A stretch of 64,000 nucleotides of DNA, from contig CAMPGW010000001.1 in the NCBI GenBank assembly GCA_946885735.1, positions 27,405 to 91,404 of the forward strand. The letters run 5' to 3'. The first letter of the stretch is position 1. Each line of letters starts with the position of its first letter. Origin of the DNA: an uncultured Gammaproteobacteria bacterium. Lineage in GTDB: Bacteria; Pseudomonadota; Gammaproteobacteria; Xanthomonadales; Xanthomonadaceae. The notes under the pieces were generated by a model. The model was not told the origin of the DNA. It searched no databases and was given only the letters and a program-made list of their open reading frames with translations. Positions 34,460 through 43,181 of the stretch are shown here, piece by piece. The position numbers were made by a program, and so were the translations under genes.

Positions 34460-35949
34460 GAGGGCAGTTCCTGCGGCGGCAGGCGCACGGTGAACACGCT
34501 GCCCTTCCCCGACTCGCTGTCCACCGAGATGGATCCGCCCTGGAACTCGACCAGCTTGCGCGTCAGTGCCAGGCCCAGGCCGGTGCCCTCGTGCCGGCGC
34601 GCGCTGCCCGCATCGAGCTGGGTGAACTCGTGGAAGATGCGGTCCAGGTCGGTCGCGGCGATGCCGACGCCGTTGTCGCGCACCACCAGCTGCAGGCGTT
34701 CGTCCTCCAGCCGGGTGGCCTCCACCGCGATCGCGCCGCCCGGGTCGGTGAACTTGGCGGCGTTCGAGAGCAGGTTGTAGAGCACCTGCTTGAACTTGTG
34801 CGGGTCCAGCACGATGGACTCCGCCTGCGTCGACACCGAAACTTCCACCCGGATCGACTTCTTCTTGGTCATCGGCGACACCACGGCACAGATCTCGCGG
34901 ATCGCCTTCCCGACCTCGAGTCGCTCCGGGTACAGCACCATCTTGCCGGCCTCGACCTTGGACAGGTCCAGCACGTCGTTGATCAGCTGCAGCAGGTGCT
35001 CGCCGCTGCGCAGGATGTCATTGAGGAACTCGCGCTGGCGCGGGTTCAGCGGGCCGGCCTTCTCGTCCACCAGCAACTCGGAGAAGCCGATGATGCCGTT
35101 GAGCGGGGTACGCAGCTCGTGCGACATGTTGGCCAGGAACTCGCTCTTCATGCGGCTGGCGCGGTGCAGGCGCTGCTCGATGCGCTTGCGCTCGGTGATG
35201 TCGCGAATCGCACTCGAGACGAGGGTGCCTTCCTCGGTCTCCAGCGGGCTCAGGCTGATCTCGATCGGGAACTCCGAGCCGTCGGAGCGCAGGCCGTACA
35301 ACTCCAGCCCGGCGCCCATCGGTCGCACCCGCGGATCGGAGAAGAAACCGTCGCGCTGGCCCGGATGGCGGTGGCGGAAGCGCTCGGGCAGCAGCATCTC
35401 GATCTTCGACCCGATCATCCGCTCGCGCGGGTAGCCGAACAGTTGCTCGGCCTGCGTGTTGACGATGACGATGTCGCCGGGGTGGTTGACGATGATGATG
35501 GCGTCGGGCGCCGACTCCAGCAGGCCGCGGAACTTCTGCTCGGCCTTCTTGCGGTCGCCGATGTCGCGGATGGCGCTCATCACCAGCGTGCCGGCTTCGG
35601 CCTCCAGCGGGCTGAGGCTGATCTCGACCGGGAACTCGGACCCGTCGCGGCGGCGGCCGAACAACTCGATGCCCCGCCCCATGGCGCGCGGGCCGGGCTT
35701 GGCGAAGTATCCCGAGCGATGGCCCACGTGGGCGCCGCGACTGGCCTGGGGCAGCAGCACTTCGACCAGCTGGCCCCGCAGCTCGCCACTGGCGTAGCCG
35801 AACAGGTGCTCGGCCTGGGCGTTGCACACGACGATGCGGCCATCGCGGTTGACCATCACGATGCCGTCGGGCACGGACTCGAGCAGGTCGCGGAATCGCG
35901 CCTCGACCAGCCTTGCCTCTTCGCGGACCGACTCGTCCAGCTCGTTCAA
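34456..35949 (-). CDS. Soluble PAS-PAS histidine kinase
   Basis: 497 residues, no membrane segment. Two PAS/PAC units (about 16-137 and 138-258) are strikingly alike, each ending GSEFP-(V/I)-EISLSPLE, so one arose by tandem duplication. The HisKA dimerisation helix carries His277 in [10 protein letters not shown]. The HATPase part has the N, G1 and G2 boxes ([22 protein letters not shown]). It is the first gene of the kinase / receiver / EAL cassette, which is coupled throughout by 4-base overlaps. Signal unknown; the PAS units could bind a redox or aromatic ligand. Confidence 0.93.
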   Translation of the reverse strand: MNELDESVREEARLVEARFRDLLESVPDGIVMVNRDGRIVVCNAQAEHLFGYASGELRGQLVEVLLPQASRGAHVGHRSGYFAKPGPRAMGRGIELFGRRRDGSEFPVEISLSPLEAEAGTLVMSAIRDIGDRKKAEQKFRGLLESAPDAIIIVNHPGDIVIVNTQAEQLFGYPRERMIGSKIEMLLPERFRHRHPGQRDGFFSDPRVRPMGAGLELYGLRSDGSEFPIEISLSPLETEEGTLVSSAIRDITERKRIEQRLHRASRMKSEFLANMSHELRTPLNGIIGFSELLVDEKAGPLNPRQREFLNDILRSGEHLLQLINDVLDLSKVEAGKMVLYPERLEVGKAIREICAVVSPMTKKKSIRVEVSVSTQAESIVLDPHKFKQVLYNLLSNAAKFTDPGGAIAVEATRLEDERLQLVVRDNGVGIAATDLDRIFHEFTQLDAGSARRHEGTGLGLALTRKLVEFQGGSISVDSESGKGSVFTVRLPPQELPS

Positions 35950-36077
35950 TTCATCTCCCGGGCACGCGGCCCCAGCCTCGTCTCCCGAGTGTCACCCGGA
36001 AGTCGTGGGCGGTCACCCCCGCCGGGTCGCATCCTTGCGCCGGTTCGCACTTCTCGTGGATGAGACACCCGATTCGG

Positions 36078-38711
36078 TCATTTCCCGGGCTGTGTCTTTG
36101 CGTCGATGGCCTGCCGCTGCTCGCGCAGCGAGGAGCCCGAGCGGTGGAAGCGCGGCGCTTCCACGTCCGCGGCGCGGCGGGCCGTGCGCTTGCGACTGCT
36201 GGTGACGCGTCCGTCGCTGGACTGCGCCCCGGCGGTGAGGATGCGGCCGAAGGTCGCGCCCACGGTGCGCTCGTCGTCGTCGAAGTCACCGTGGTGGGTC
36301 GCTTCGGAGGCGTGGTGCGATCCCATCGGCTCGCCGTTGGGGGCGAGCACCAGGTCGGCGCCGAGCACCTTGAGCTCCTCGCGGAGCTCGCGGGTGAGGA
36401 ACTTCTCCATCCCCAGGATCGGTACGCCGTCGCGGAACAGCGGGATGCGCGCCTTGGCCTCGAAGGCGTTCGACACCATGTACAGCAGCGACTTGTTGTA
36501 GATGCGCGCGCAGTGGTCGTCGCGTTCGATGTCGTCGCGCAGCGCGAACAGCGCGAACTTGCCGATTGCCTTGCGCTTGATCGCCGGCAGGTAGTACTGG
36601 CGGAACAGGTCCACCGTGCAGGCGGGCGCCCACAGCGTGGTGGTGGCGATCTTCAGCCCGCGCTCGCCCAGCAGCTTGACCACCGGGCCCTGCAGGATCG
36701 AGCCGGCGCTGTGGCCGACCAGGTGGATCTCCAGCCCGGGGAATTTCTTCGCCAGCGCCTTCAGGTGGTCGGCCACCAGCACCGCCGCACCCTCGCCCTG
36801 GCTGGTGCGCAGCGCGTTCTCCTTCATCTCGTCCCAGGCCGATTTGCCGGACAGGGCGCGCGCCAGCGGCTCCAGCGCATCGTCGAGGCGATCGAGCATG
36901 AAGTCCTTGGCCGCGTCCAGCGCACCCTCGGGTCGGCGCCGCCGCACCGCGTCCTGCAGGATGTTGGTGATGGTGGTCCAGTAGTCGGTGCGCCAGATGA
37001 AGGCCATCGGGTACACGCCGGATCCGAGCAGGGTGGGGCGGTATTCGGCCAGGCGTTGTACCGCGGCCTGCTCGCCGACCAGCCCGCCGTGCGCAAACAG
37101 CAGGATGCGCGGCGCGTCGAAGCCCTTGAAGGCCTGCGGGATGTCGTGCTCGAACACCTGCGCAAGCTCGGCCGGCGTGCTGCCGTAGTCGCCGCCGGGC
37201 TTGATGCCGCCATTGTTGCCGACGCTGATGATGTGCGGGCGCAGTTCCGCGTAGCTGTAGGCGGCCGACTGCGCGCCCGCGCGCGAGTGCGCGGTGGCCG
37301 CGGCCTCGGCCTGGCGCAGCACCACCGGCGCGCCCAGGCGCGCGACCCACACGTCGCTGCCGTTGGCCAGCCAGTCGTCGTAGCTGATGCGGGCGAAGCC
37401 GCCCTTGCCCCAGTCTTCGCCCCAGCTGTTCTGGATCCAGAAGCCCTGCTCGTCGTAGGCGACGATGGCGAAGGCGTGGCCGCCGAGCACGGCGTCGCTC
37501 TGCAAGATGGTGCCGGACTCGTCCACGTCGTCCCAGCCGCTGTGCACGGTGGCGGTGGCGTAGAGGATGCCGACCTCGGCGATGGCCGAGTGCATGGCGA
37601 TCAGGTTCTTGTGGTTGACCCGGAAATAGGCGCCCAGCGGGCGGCCGCAGGCATCGGCGGCGCGGCTGGACGTGAGCCCGCCCGTGCGCGAGTTGTGCGC
37701 CCACAGCCTGGCCGAACACACGCCATGCTTGTGCCAGCCCTTCATCGCGCCGCGTGCGCTGGAGCCGGAATAGTCCTCGCCCGGCCACTCGTCGTAGCGG
37801 CGCGCCAACTGGTAGAACATGCGCGCGCTCACGGCGTCGCCATCGGGACGTACCCGGCGGCGACGCAGCAGGTAGTTGGCGACGGTGGCCAGGCCGAAGC
37901 CGGTGCAGGCGCCTTCGCTGCCCTGGTCGAGGACCGGCACCTCGTGCTCGAGGTAGTCGCCCAGCGGGATGTGCGTGGGCACCTCCACCAGCGAGGGCAC
38001 GTACATCAGGTCGCGGAAGTCCATCGCGTCGGGCCGCGCGTCGAGCTGCGAGAGCTTGCGCGTGCCGCGCGGCTTGCCGGCGGGAATGCTCTCGGCGCCG
38101 CGCGGGAACAGCGGTGCCTCGGCGCGCTTGCGCTTCGACGCACCCGCGGCGGCCGCCGGATAGGCCGAAGCCAGCACCTGCTTCGCGCGCCGGTAGTAGG
38201 CCTCGCGATCGGCCAGGCCGTTGTAGCCGCCGTTGATGCGGCGGGTGACGGCCTTGAAGTCGCCGGCGTCGGCCAGTGCGTTGAGGCCGTTCTTGTCCCA
38301 GTAGGCGCCGGCGATCGCGAAGCCATGCTCGGGCTGCGCCGCCAGCTCGGGCTTGCCGACCAGGTCCACGCCGAGCAACTGGCCGTAGCGCGCGTAGTTG
38401 GCGCGCCCGGTGATCTGGATCGGGCCGCGGCCCTTGTACAGGGCGCCGTCGCCCTTGCGGGTATTGCCGAGGTCGCGCGCCAGCGGCGTGTCGGGTTCAT
38501 AGCGCTTCTGCGGGGGGGTCGGCCCCCAGAGCTCCTGCATCCAGCGAAACTCCCCGGACTCGTGCGCCAGCTGCGCCAGGAAGGCGGCCGCCCGCGGCAG
38601 GTTGTCGATCTTGAAGCGCTCCATCGCCGCGACCAGGTGCGGCAGGAAGTCACGGCGCCGCTGCTGCGAGGCATGCGGCATGATCTGGCTCAGGTGCAGG
38701 TCGGTCAGCAC
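36078..38711 (-). CDS. Three-enzyme fusion: GH19 endolysin-like + papain-like protease + alpha/beta hydrolase
   Basis: 877 residues from a GTG at 38711 with GGGGAG 7 bases upstream. Residues 1-185 form a phage-endolysin-type GH19 domain: AHESGEF with catalytic Glu51, WGPTP, and YKGRGPIQITGRANY. Residues 235-465 form a C1A (papain) protease: oxyanion Gln263, Cys269 in QGSEGACTGFG, His412 in GGHAF and Asn428 in QNSWGEDWGKGGFA. Residues 530-800 form an alpha/beta hydrolase: FAHGG oxyanion turn and nucleophile Ser668 in GHSAGS. A basic disordered tail (about 830-877) closes the protein. No signal peptide or membrane segment. All three active sites look intact. I infer an effector-like enzyme against peptidoglycan, protein and ester/lipid bonds; delivery route unknown. 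Confidence 0.9.
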   Translation of the reverse strand: MLTDLHLSQIMPHASQQRRRDFLPHLVAAMERFKIDNLPRAAAFLAQLAHESGEFRWMQELWGPTPPQKRYEPDTPLARDLGNTRKGDGALYKGRGPIQITGRANYARYGQLLGVDLVGKPELAAQPEHGFAIAGAYWDKNGLNALADAGDFKAVTRRINGGYNGLADREAYYRRAKQVLASAYPAAAAGASKRKRAEAPLFPRGAESIPAGKPRGTRKLSQLDARPDAMDFRDLMYVPSLVEVPTHIPLGDYLEHEVPVLDQGSEGACTGFGLATVANYLLRRRRVRPDGDAVSARMFYQLARRYDEWPGEDYSGSSARGAMKGWHKHGVCSARLWAHNSRTGGLTSSRAADACGRPLGAYFRVNHKNLIAMHSAIAEVGILYATATVHSGWDDVDESGTILQSDAVLGGHAFAIVAYDEQGFWIQNSWGEDWGKGGFARISYDDWLANGSDVWVARLGAPVVLRQAEAAATAHSRAGAQSAAYSYAELRPHIISVGNNGGIKPGGDYGSTPAELAQVFEHDIPQAFKGFDAPRILLFAHGGLVGEQAAVQRLAEYRPTLLGSGVYPMAFIWRTDYWTTITNILQDAVRRRRPEGALDAAKDFMLDRLDDALEPLARALSGKSAWDEMKENALRTSQGEGAAVLVADHLKALAKKFPGLEIHLVGHSAGSILQGPVVKLLGERGLKIATTTLWAPACTVDLFRQYYLPAIKRKAIGKFALFALRDDIERDDHCARIYNKSLLYMVSNAFEAKARIPLFRDGVPILGMEKFLTRELREELKVLGADLVLAPNGEPMGSHHASEATHHGDFDDDERTVGATFGRILTAGAQSSDGRVTSSRKRTARRAADVEAPRFHRSGSSLREQRQAIDAKTQPGK

Positions 38712-38924
38712 GGCGGTTCTCCCCGGCGCTGGGTGGGTGACGCAAACGGTGATGCCCCTACGAGCCCCAACGCCGCAGTCGCCGGCGAGCGGCCAGTCTC
38801 AGCCCTGCGTCGGCGCCGGCTGCCGGGGCTTCCGTCGCTGGAATGCCGGTTTCGTCGCAATCGGCTGGAGACGCCGCCGCGCTTGCCGCAGCCTTGGCCC
38901 CGCTTCCACACCGGGCCGACTGCC

Positions 38925-39293
38925 ATGCGACTTCGAACCCTGCTACCGATCCTGCTGCACATCGCCGTCTGCGCCATCGGCATGAGCGCCTGCAATCCGG
39001 TGCCCAGCACCACCACCGCCCTTTCGCTCGAGGACGGCGACCGCGTGGACAAGAGCTGGGTCCGCACCTGGAAGGAGCGCGCGCGCTTCGAATGCGTGGC
39101 CAGTACCTCCGGCGCCTGCTGGGTGCTGGTGTTCGTCAGCGAGTGCCCGGGCGGGGCCTGCAAGGTGCGCGTGCTGCGCGACTTCCGCCTGGCCGCCGGC
39201 CAGTCCACCGACGTGCTCCGGCTGCCGCCGGGCTTCCGCTATTGCCTCTCCCACGATGCCCGTCCGGTCGCCCCGGCGTGCGCGAACGTATAA
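38925..39293 (+). CDS. Small Cys-rich lipoprotein of unknown function
   Basis: 122 residues. The signal peptide ends in a lipobox (GMSAC), so Cys22 is lipidated and the protein sits in the periplasmic leaflet of a membrane. The mature part is about 100 residues, beta-rich, with six further cysteines likely to form disulfides. No known domain. It is divergent from the three-enzyme fusion gene with a 213-base shared upstream region. It also lies 10 bases before the second LytS gene, so it heads that operon. A periplasmic inhibitor of the neighbouring hydrolase or an accessory sensor for the kinase are the two simplest ideas. Confidence 0.75.
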   Translation: MRLRTLLPILLHIAVCAIGMSACNPVPSTTTALSLEDGDRVDKSWVRTWKERARFECVASTSGACWVLVFVSECPGGACKVRVLRDFRLAAGQSTDVLRLPPGFRYCLSHDARPVAPACANV

Positions 39294-39303
39294 GGTGCCC
39301 GCC

Positions 39304-40545
39304 ATGATCCGTAGCGCGTTCTTCCTCGCCCGCCTCCTCGCCGCCTGGGGACTGCTGGTGCTGTTCCCGATCGTCCTGCTCGCCGACATCACGCGCGTGC
39401 CGGATGGTCCGGTTTTCGAAATCCTGTACTTCATGGTGATGCTGGTCGTGGCGGTGGCGGCGATCTCGCACATCCGCCGGGTCCGGTTGATCGCCGGGCA
39501 GCTCACGGCCAGCAACCTGTCCAATCGCCAGACCCGCCAGATCGAGATTCCCTTCGAGGCAGGCGAGGCCTTCGATCTCCTCGCCGCGGCGATCAAGGAA
39601 CTGCCCGGCGTCGAGCAGGTGCAAGCCACCCGCGACAGCCTGCAGGTGCGCGCCCGGCTCGAGCGCATCGACCCTTACGGCGGCCAGCCGCGGATCAGTC
39701 CCAACCGCTGGCTGCGCGTGGTCCGCAACCAGATCCTGGCCACCGTCACCCCGAACGCCGACACCGGCAGCGTGCTTCTGATCTGCGAGCCGGAGGCGGG
39801 CGCCTGGAGCGACCTGTTCCGCGTCGACGACGGCACCAACCTGGAGAACGCCGAGGCGATCACGCGTGCGATCACGCGCCGTGTCGCGGAGCGCCGCCGC
39901 GGCGAGCAGGCCGCCACCACCCAGACCGCGACCGAGAAGGAACTCACCGCCGCGAAGCTGAGCCTGCTGCACGCGCAGGTCGAGCCGCATTTCCTCTACA
40001 ACACCCTCGCCAGCGCGCAGTACCTGACGCGCAGCGACCCGGCGCTGGCCGACGAGATGCTCGGCCACCTAATCACTTACCTGCGGCATTCGCTGCCGCG
40101 CACCGACACCGACACCAGCACCCTGGGCGAGGAAGTCGAGCGCGCCCGCGCCTACCTGGAGATCCTCAAGCTGCGGATGGGCCCGCGCCTGAACCTGCAG
40201 ATCGACGTGCCGCGCCACCTGTTGGCGCAACCCTTCCCGGCGATGATGTTGCAGACGCTGGTCGAGAACGCGATCAAGCACGGGCTCGAACCGCGCACCG
40301 ATGGCGGCACGGTGTGGATCCTCGCCACGGCGCATGACAACAGGCTGTCGGTGACCGTCGCCGACGACGGGCAGGGACTGGGTTCGTCCACCAGCGGCGG
40401 CACCGGCATCGGCCTGCGCAACGTGCGCGAGCGCCTGCGCCTGGGCTATGGCGCCGAGGCAAACCTCTCGGTGGGCGCCAACTTCCCGACCGGCGTCGCC
40501 GCCACCATCACCGTGCCGGCCGAGCGCGCGCTGGAGCAGCCATGA
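39304..40545 (+). CDS. LytS-type sensor histidine kinase (pair 2)
   Basis: 413 residues with AAGGTG upstream. Only two membrane segments (about 8-27 and 37-55), unlike the four of pair 1. They are followed by a cytosolic alpha/beta domain of about 130 residues (65-200) absent from pair 1 and of no known family. The kinase block QVEPHFLYNTL gives phospho-acceptor His229; LVENAIKHGLE and DDGQGL make the ATP site. The upstream lipoprotein gene 10 bases away and the downstream LytTR gene (ATGA overlap) form one operon, so the lipoprotein may deliver the periplasmic signal this short sensor lacks. Confidence 0.92.
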   Translation: MIRSAFFLARLLAAWGLLVLFPIVLLADITRVPDGPVFEILYFMVMLVVAVAAISHIRRVRLIAGQLTASNLSNRQTRQIEIPFEAGEAFDLLAAAIKELPGVEQVQATRDSLQVRARLERIDPYGGQPRISPNRWLRVVRNQILATVTPNADTGSVLLICEPEAGAWSDLFRVDDGTNLENAEAITRAITRRVAERRRGEQAATTQTATEKELTAAKLSLLHAQVEPHFLYNTLASAQYLTRSDPALADEMLGHLITYLRHSLPRTDTDTSTLGEEVERARAYLEILKLRMGPRLNLQIDVPRHLLAQPFPAMMLQTLVENAIKHGLEPRTDGGTVWILATAHDNRLSVTVADDGQGLGSSTSGGTGIGLRNVRERLRLGYGAEANLSVGANFPTGVAATITVPAERALEQP

Positions 40546-41315
40546 GCACCTGCGTCATCGCCGAGGACGAGGCGCTGCTGCGCGAGGCGCTGGTCGCCGA
40601 GTTGCGCAGCGCCTGGCCGGAGCTGGAGATCGTCGCCGAATGCGCCGACGGCGGCAGCGCGCTGGAAGCGATCGCCGCGCAACAGCCCGATGTCGCCTTC
40701 CTCGACATCCGCATGCCGGGCCTGACCGGGCTGGAAGTCGCGGCCGCCGCGCTCGAGGCCAGCCCGCAGACCCAGGTGGTGTTCGTGACCGCTTACGACC
40801 AGTACGCGGTGGACGCCTTCGAGACCGGCGCGGTGGATTACCTGCTCAAGCCAATCGTGCCAACGCGCCTGGCGCAGACGGTACAGCGCGTGCAGGGCCG
40901 GCTCGAGCGCGGCGAAGTGGCGCCCGAGGCGCTCGCGGGCCTGCTCAGGCAACTCGGCGCGGCGCTGCCGCGGCCCGCGCTGGCGGGCGAGCCGCTGGCC
41001 TGGCTGACCGCCAGCACCGGCAACACCACCCGCCTGATCCGCATCGAGGACGTGCTGTTCTTCCGGGCCGAACACAAGTACACGGTGGTGATGACCGCCA
41101 GCGGCGAGGCGCTGCTGCGCAAGCCGATCAAGGACCTGCTGGCGGTGCTGGACACAACCCACTTCAAGCAGGTGCATCGCTCGACGATCGTCAACCTGCG
41201 CGCGGTGGAGTCCATCACCCGCGACGAGACCGGGCGCGGCCTGATCAGCCTGAAGTCGCGGCCGGAAACGCTGGTGGTGAGCCAGCCCTACATGGCGCTG
41301 TTCCGCGGGATGTAG
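40542..41315 (+). CDS. LytTR response regulator (pair 2)
   Basis: 257 residues. Receiver domain with AEDE pocket, phospho-acceptor Asp55 in FLDIRMPG, FVTAYDQYAVDAFETGAVDY and the conserved Lys in LLKPI. The LytTR domain occupies about 155-257 (VLFFRAEHKYTVV, FKQVHRSTIVNLRAVES). Closely related to the regulator at 30159-30956; the LytTR domains differ mainly in the beta strands that contact DNA, so binding sites may overlap only partly. A gene on the opposite strand ends 12 bases further on. Confidence 0.93.
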   Translation: MSTCVIAEDEALLREALVAELRSAWPELEIVAECADGGSALEAIAAQQPDVAFLDIRMPGLTGLEVAAAALEASPQTQVVFVTAYDQYAVDAFETGAVDYLLKPIVPTRLAQTVQRVQGRLERGEVAPEALAGLLRQLGAALPRPALAGEPLAWLTASTGNTTRLIRIEDVLFFRAEHKYTVVMTASGEALLRKPIKDLLAVLDTTHFKQVHRSTIVNLRAVESITRDETGRGLISLKSRPETLVVSQPYMALFRGM

Positions 41316-41327
41316 GGCGGCAGGCGT

Positions 41328-41567
41328 TCAGCGTACGCCGATGTTGACCAGTCCCATCCGCACCGACTGCCGGCGCAGCACGTCGGTCAGGTAGCGGTCC
41401 ACGAACACCTGGGTGGGCTGGTTGATGGTGTGGGTGAACCGGCCCTCCATCCAGCGGCGCCCCTTCTCGGCCCGGGAATAGAAGGTCAGCGGGTCGGCCG
41501 CGATGACCGCGGCGCAGCGGGCGTAGTAGTCGGCCCGGCGATCGATGCTGGTGCTCGCGTACGTCAT
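41328..41567 (-). CDS. Small basic protein of unknown function
   Basis: 79 residues from an ATG at 41567 (GGAGGG upstream at good spacing). The product is Arg-rich and helical, with no signal peptide, membrane segment or known domain. It is convergent with the LytTR regulator and monocistronic. Codon use resembles the neighbours, and the ribosome site supports a real gene. A DNA-, RNA- or protein-binding accessory role is conceivable but unsupported. Confidence 0.65.
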   Translation of the reverse strand: MTYASTSIDRRADYYARCAAVIAADPLTFYSRAEKGRRWMEGRFTHTINQPTQVFVDRYLTDVLRRQSVRMGLVNIGVR

Positions 41568-41684
41568 GGAACTCCCTCCGCGTCTTGCGTGGAGCCACCT
41601 TAGGAAAGCGTTATTGAGGCGAACCTGAATGCCGCCGCTTCACCGGAATCGGTTCAACCGGATGACAGGCAGGTGAACGCCAGC

Positions 41685-41716
41685 CAAAAGAAAACGGGCC
41701 CCTTGCGGGGCCCGTT
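41685..41716 (-). terminator. Intrinsic terminator of the glycine-zipper protein gene
   Basis: AACGGGCCCC (41693-41702) and GGGGCCCGTT (41707-41716) form a perfect 10-bp stem with a TTGC loop. Read on the minus strand the stem is followed by TTTTCTTTT, so this is the one textbook Rho-independent terminator in the window. It lies 18 bases past the stop at 41734. Confidence 0.9.
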
Positions 41717-41733
41717 CGCGTTGCCGCCAGGGA

Positions 41734-42288
41734 TCAGCGGCGGTAGTAGTGGTAACGGCCGTAACGGTCGTAGTAACCACGGTCGCGGTAGGAGCGGTCG
41801 TAGTAACCCGAGCGGTACGGGTCGCTGCCGATCCGGATCGTCACGCCGCTGCGCGAGCCGCCGTAGTAGCGGCTGTCGTAGCTGCTGCGGTAGCGGGTGT
41901 CGTAATAGCCGCGGTCGTAGTTGCGGCGGTCGTAGCGATCGTAGCGGTCGTAGTCCGAGTAGCGACGGTCGTAGCGGTCGTAGCGGCTGGTGCGGCGGCA
42001 GTCGCCGTCGTCCACGCTCGCGCCGATCGCGCCGCCGATGATCGCGCCCGCCGCGGTGGCGGTAGCGCGGTCACGGCCGTGGCCGACCTGGTTGCCGATG
42101 ACGCCGCCGATGAGCGCACCGACGATCGGCGCGGCATCGTTGTTGCTGCCGTAGCGGCAATCACGATCGCTGTAATAGCGGCCGTTGTCGTAGTACCGGC
42201 CATTGTCGTAGTACCGGTCGCCGGCGCTGGCGACACTGGCGGCGGAGGCCAGGCCGAGCGCCAACAGGGTGCCGAGGATTCGCTTCAT
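41734..42288 (-). CDS. Glycine-zipper envelope protein with Tyr/Asp/Arg-rich repeats
   Basis: 184 residues from the ATG at 42288, which opens a signal peptide cleaved after ASA (about residue 22). A short YYDNGR repeat follows. A glycine-zipper 2TM segment comes next (about 50-95: APIVGALIGGVIGNQVGHG and ATAAGAIIGGAIGAS), as in SlyB/RcnA-type outer membrane associated proteins. The second half is low-complexity, dominated by RYDRYDRR-like and RGYYD repeats. It probably sits in or at the outer membrane. The coding repeats make this the most repetitive DNA of the window. It has its own terminator at 41685-41716. Confidence 0.85.
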   Translation of the reverse strand: MKRILGTLLALGLASAASVASAGDRYYDNGRYYDNGRYYSDRDCRYGSNNDAAPIVGALIGGVIGNQVGHGRDRATATAAGAIIGGAIGASVDDGDCRRTSRYDRYDRRYSDYDRYDRYDRRNYDRGYYDTRYRSSYDSRYYGGSRSGVTIRIGSDPYRSGYYDRSYRDRGYYDRYGRYHYYRR

Positions 42289-42390
42289 CTCATTTGTCTC
42301 CCACGCCTCCAGTGGCGCAGGCGCAGTGTGTGGTATCGCACATAGACGCACAATGAAGGAACCGCCGCCTGATGGCTGCGGTTCAGATTG

Positions 42391-43032
42391 CTAAGGCAAC
42401 TCCTTTCCTGAATGCGGATCCACGGCGTAGTCGTACTCCTTCGCCAGGAATCCGGGCCGCGCCCGCACCCGTGCGCACCAGGCATCGAAGGCCGCGACGC
42501 CGTCCGTGGCGATCCCGGCATCGGCCGCCAGGTGCGCGTAGGCGTACACCGAGATGTCCGCGATCGTGAACGCGTCGCCGGCGATGAAATCGCGCGTCGA
42601 CAGCTCGCGGTCGAGGATGCGCAGCGCTTTCAGGCTCGCCGCGCGCTTGCTGGCCAGCAGTTCGGCCGGGCGCCGCGCCGCCTTGCCCGTCAGCACCCAG
42701 TGCCGCAGCGTGCCGATGCTCGACTGCACGTAATCGGCCTCGAAGCTGAGCCACTGCGCGACCTTGGCGCGGGCGAAGCGTTCGTCCGGCAACAGTGGCG
42801 TGCCCTCGGCCAGGAACCAGAGGATGGCGTTGGACTCGGCGAGCGCGCGGCCGTCCTCGAGCACGATCGCCGGGACGGCGCCCGTCGGGTTGATCGCAAG
42901 GTAGTCGGGTGCCTGCCCGGCGCCCTCGAAGATGCTGACCAGGCGCGTGCGATGGGGCAGGCCGAGCATCTGCAGCAACTGGCGGATCTTCCAGCCGTTC
43001 TGGGAGGGCAGGTAGTCGTAGAGGGTAATCAT
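42391..43032 (-). CDS. Glutathione S-transferase family protein
   Basis: 213 residues. Residues 1-80 form the thioredoxin-like GSH-binding domain (ITLYDYLPSQNGWKIRQLLQ; NPTGAVPAIVLEDGRALAESNAIL, with the cis-Pro and the ES that bind the gamma-glutamyl part). Residues 90-205 form the helical domain with the capping motif FTIADISVYAYAH. A soluble dimer conjugating or reducing electrophiles is expected; the substrate is unknown. It is divergent from a small membrane protein gene and has its own upstream region of about 150 bases. Confidence 0.92.
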   Translation of the reverse strand: MITLYDYLPSQNGWKIRQLLQMLGLPHRTRLVSIFEGAGQAPDYLAINPTGAVPAIVLEDGRALAESNAILWFLAEGTPLLPDERFARAKVAQWLSFEADYVQSSIGTLRHWVLTGKAARRPAELLASKRAASLKALRILDRELSTRDFIAGDAFTIADISVYAYAHLAADAGIATDGVAAFDAWCARVRARPGFLAKEYDYAVDPHSGKELP

Positions 43033-43181
43033 CGCGGCCTCGGCGGTGGGGTGGCGGCATGCTGCCGGTCCGCCTGTTCCCGCGCTATCCGGATCCTGCG
43101 CTCGTCACGTTCAGCCGGCGGCCGGTCGGCCCGCGTACGGCGGCGGTATGCTCGGCTTCCATAGCCAATGGAAGCGCCGAC

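Noticed and set aside
41734..42288. Short tandem repeats that look like a CRISPR or minisatellite
   Set aside because: The repeats are codon-level (Tyr, Asp, Arg), irregular in length, inside an intact frame with a signal peptide, and have no spacer pattern.
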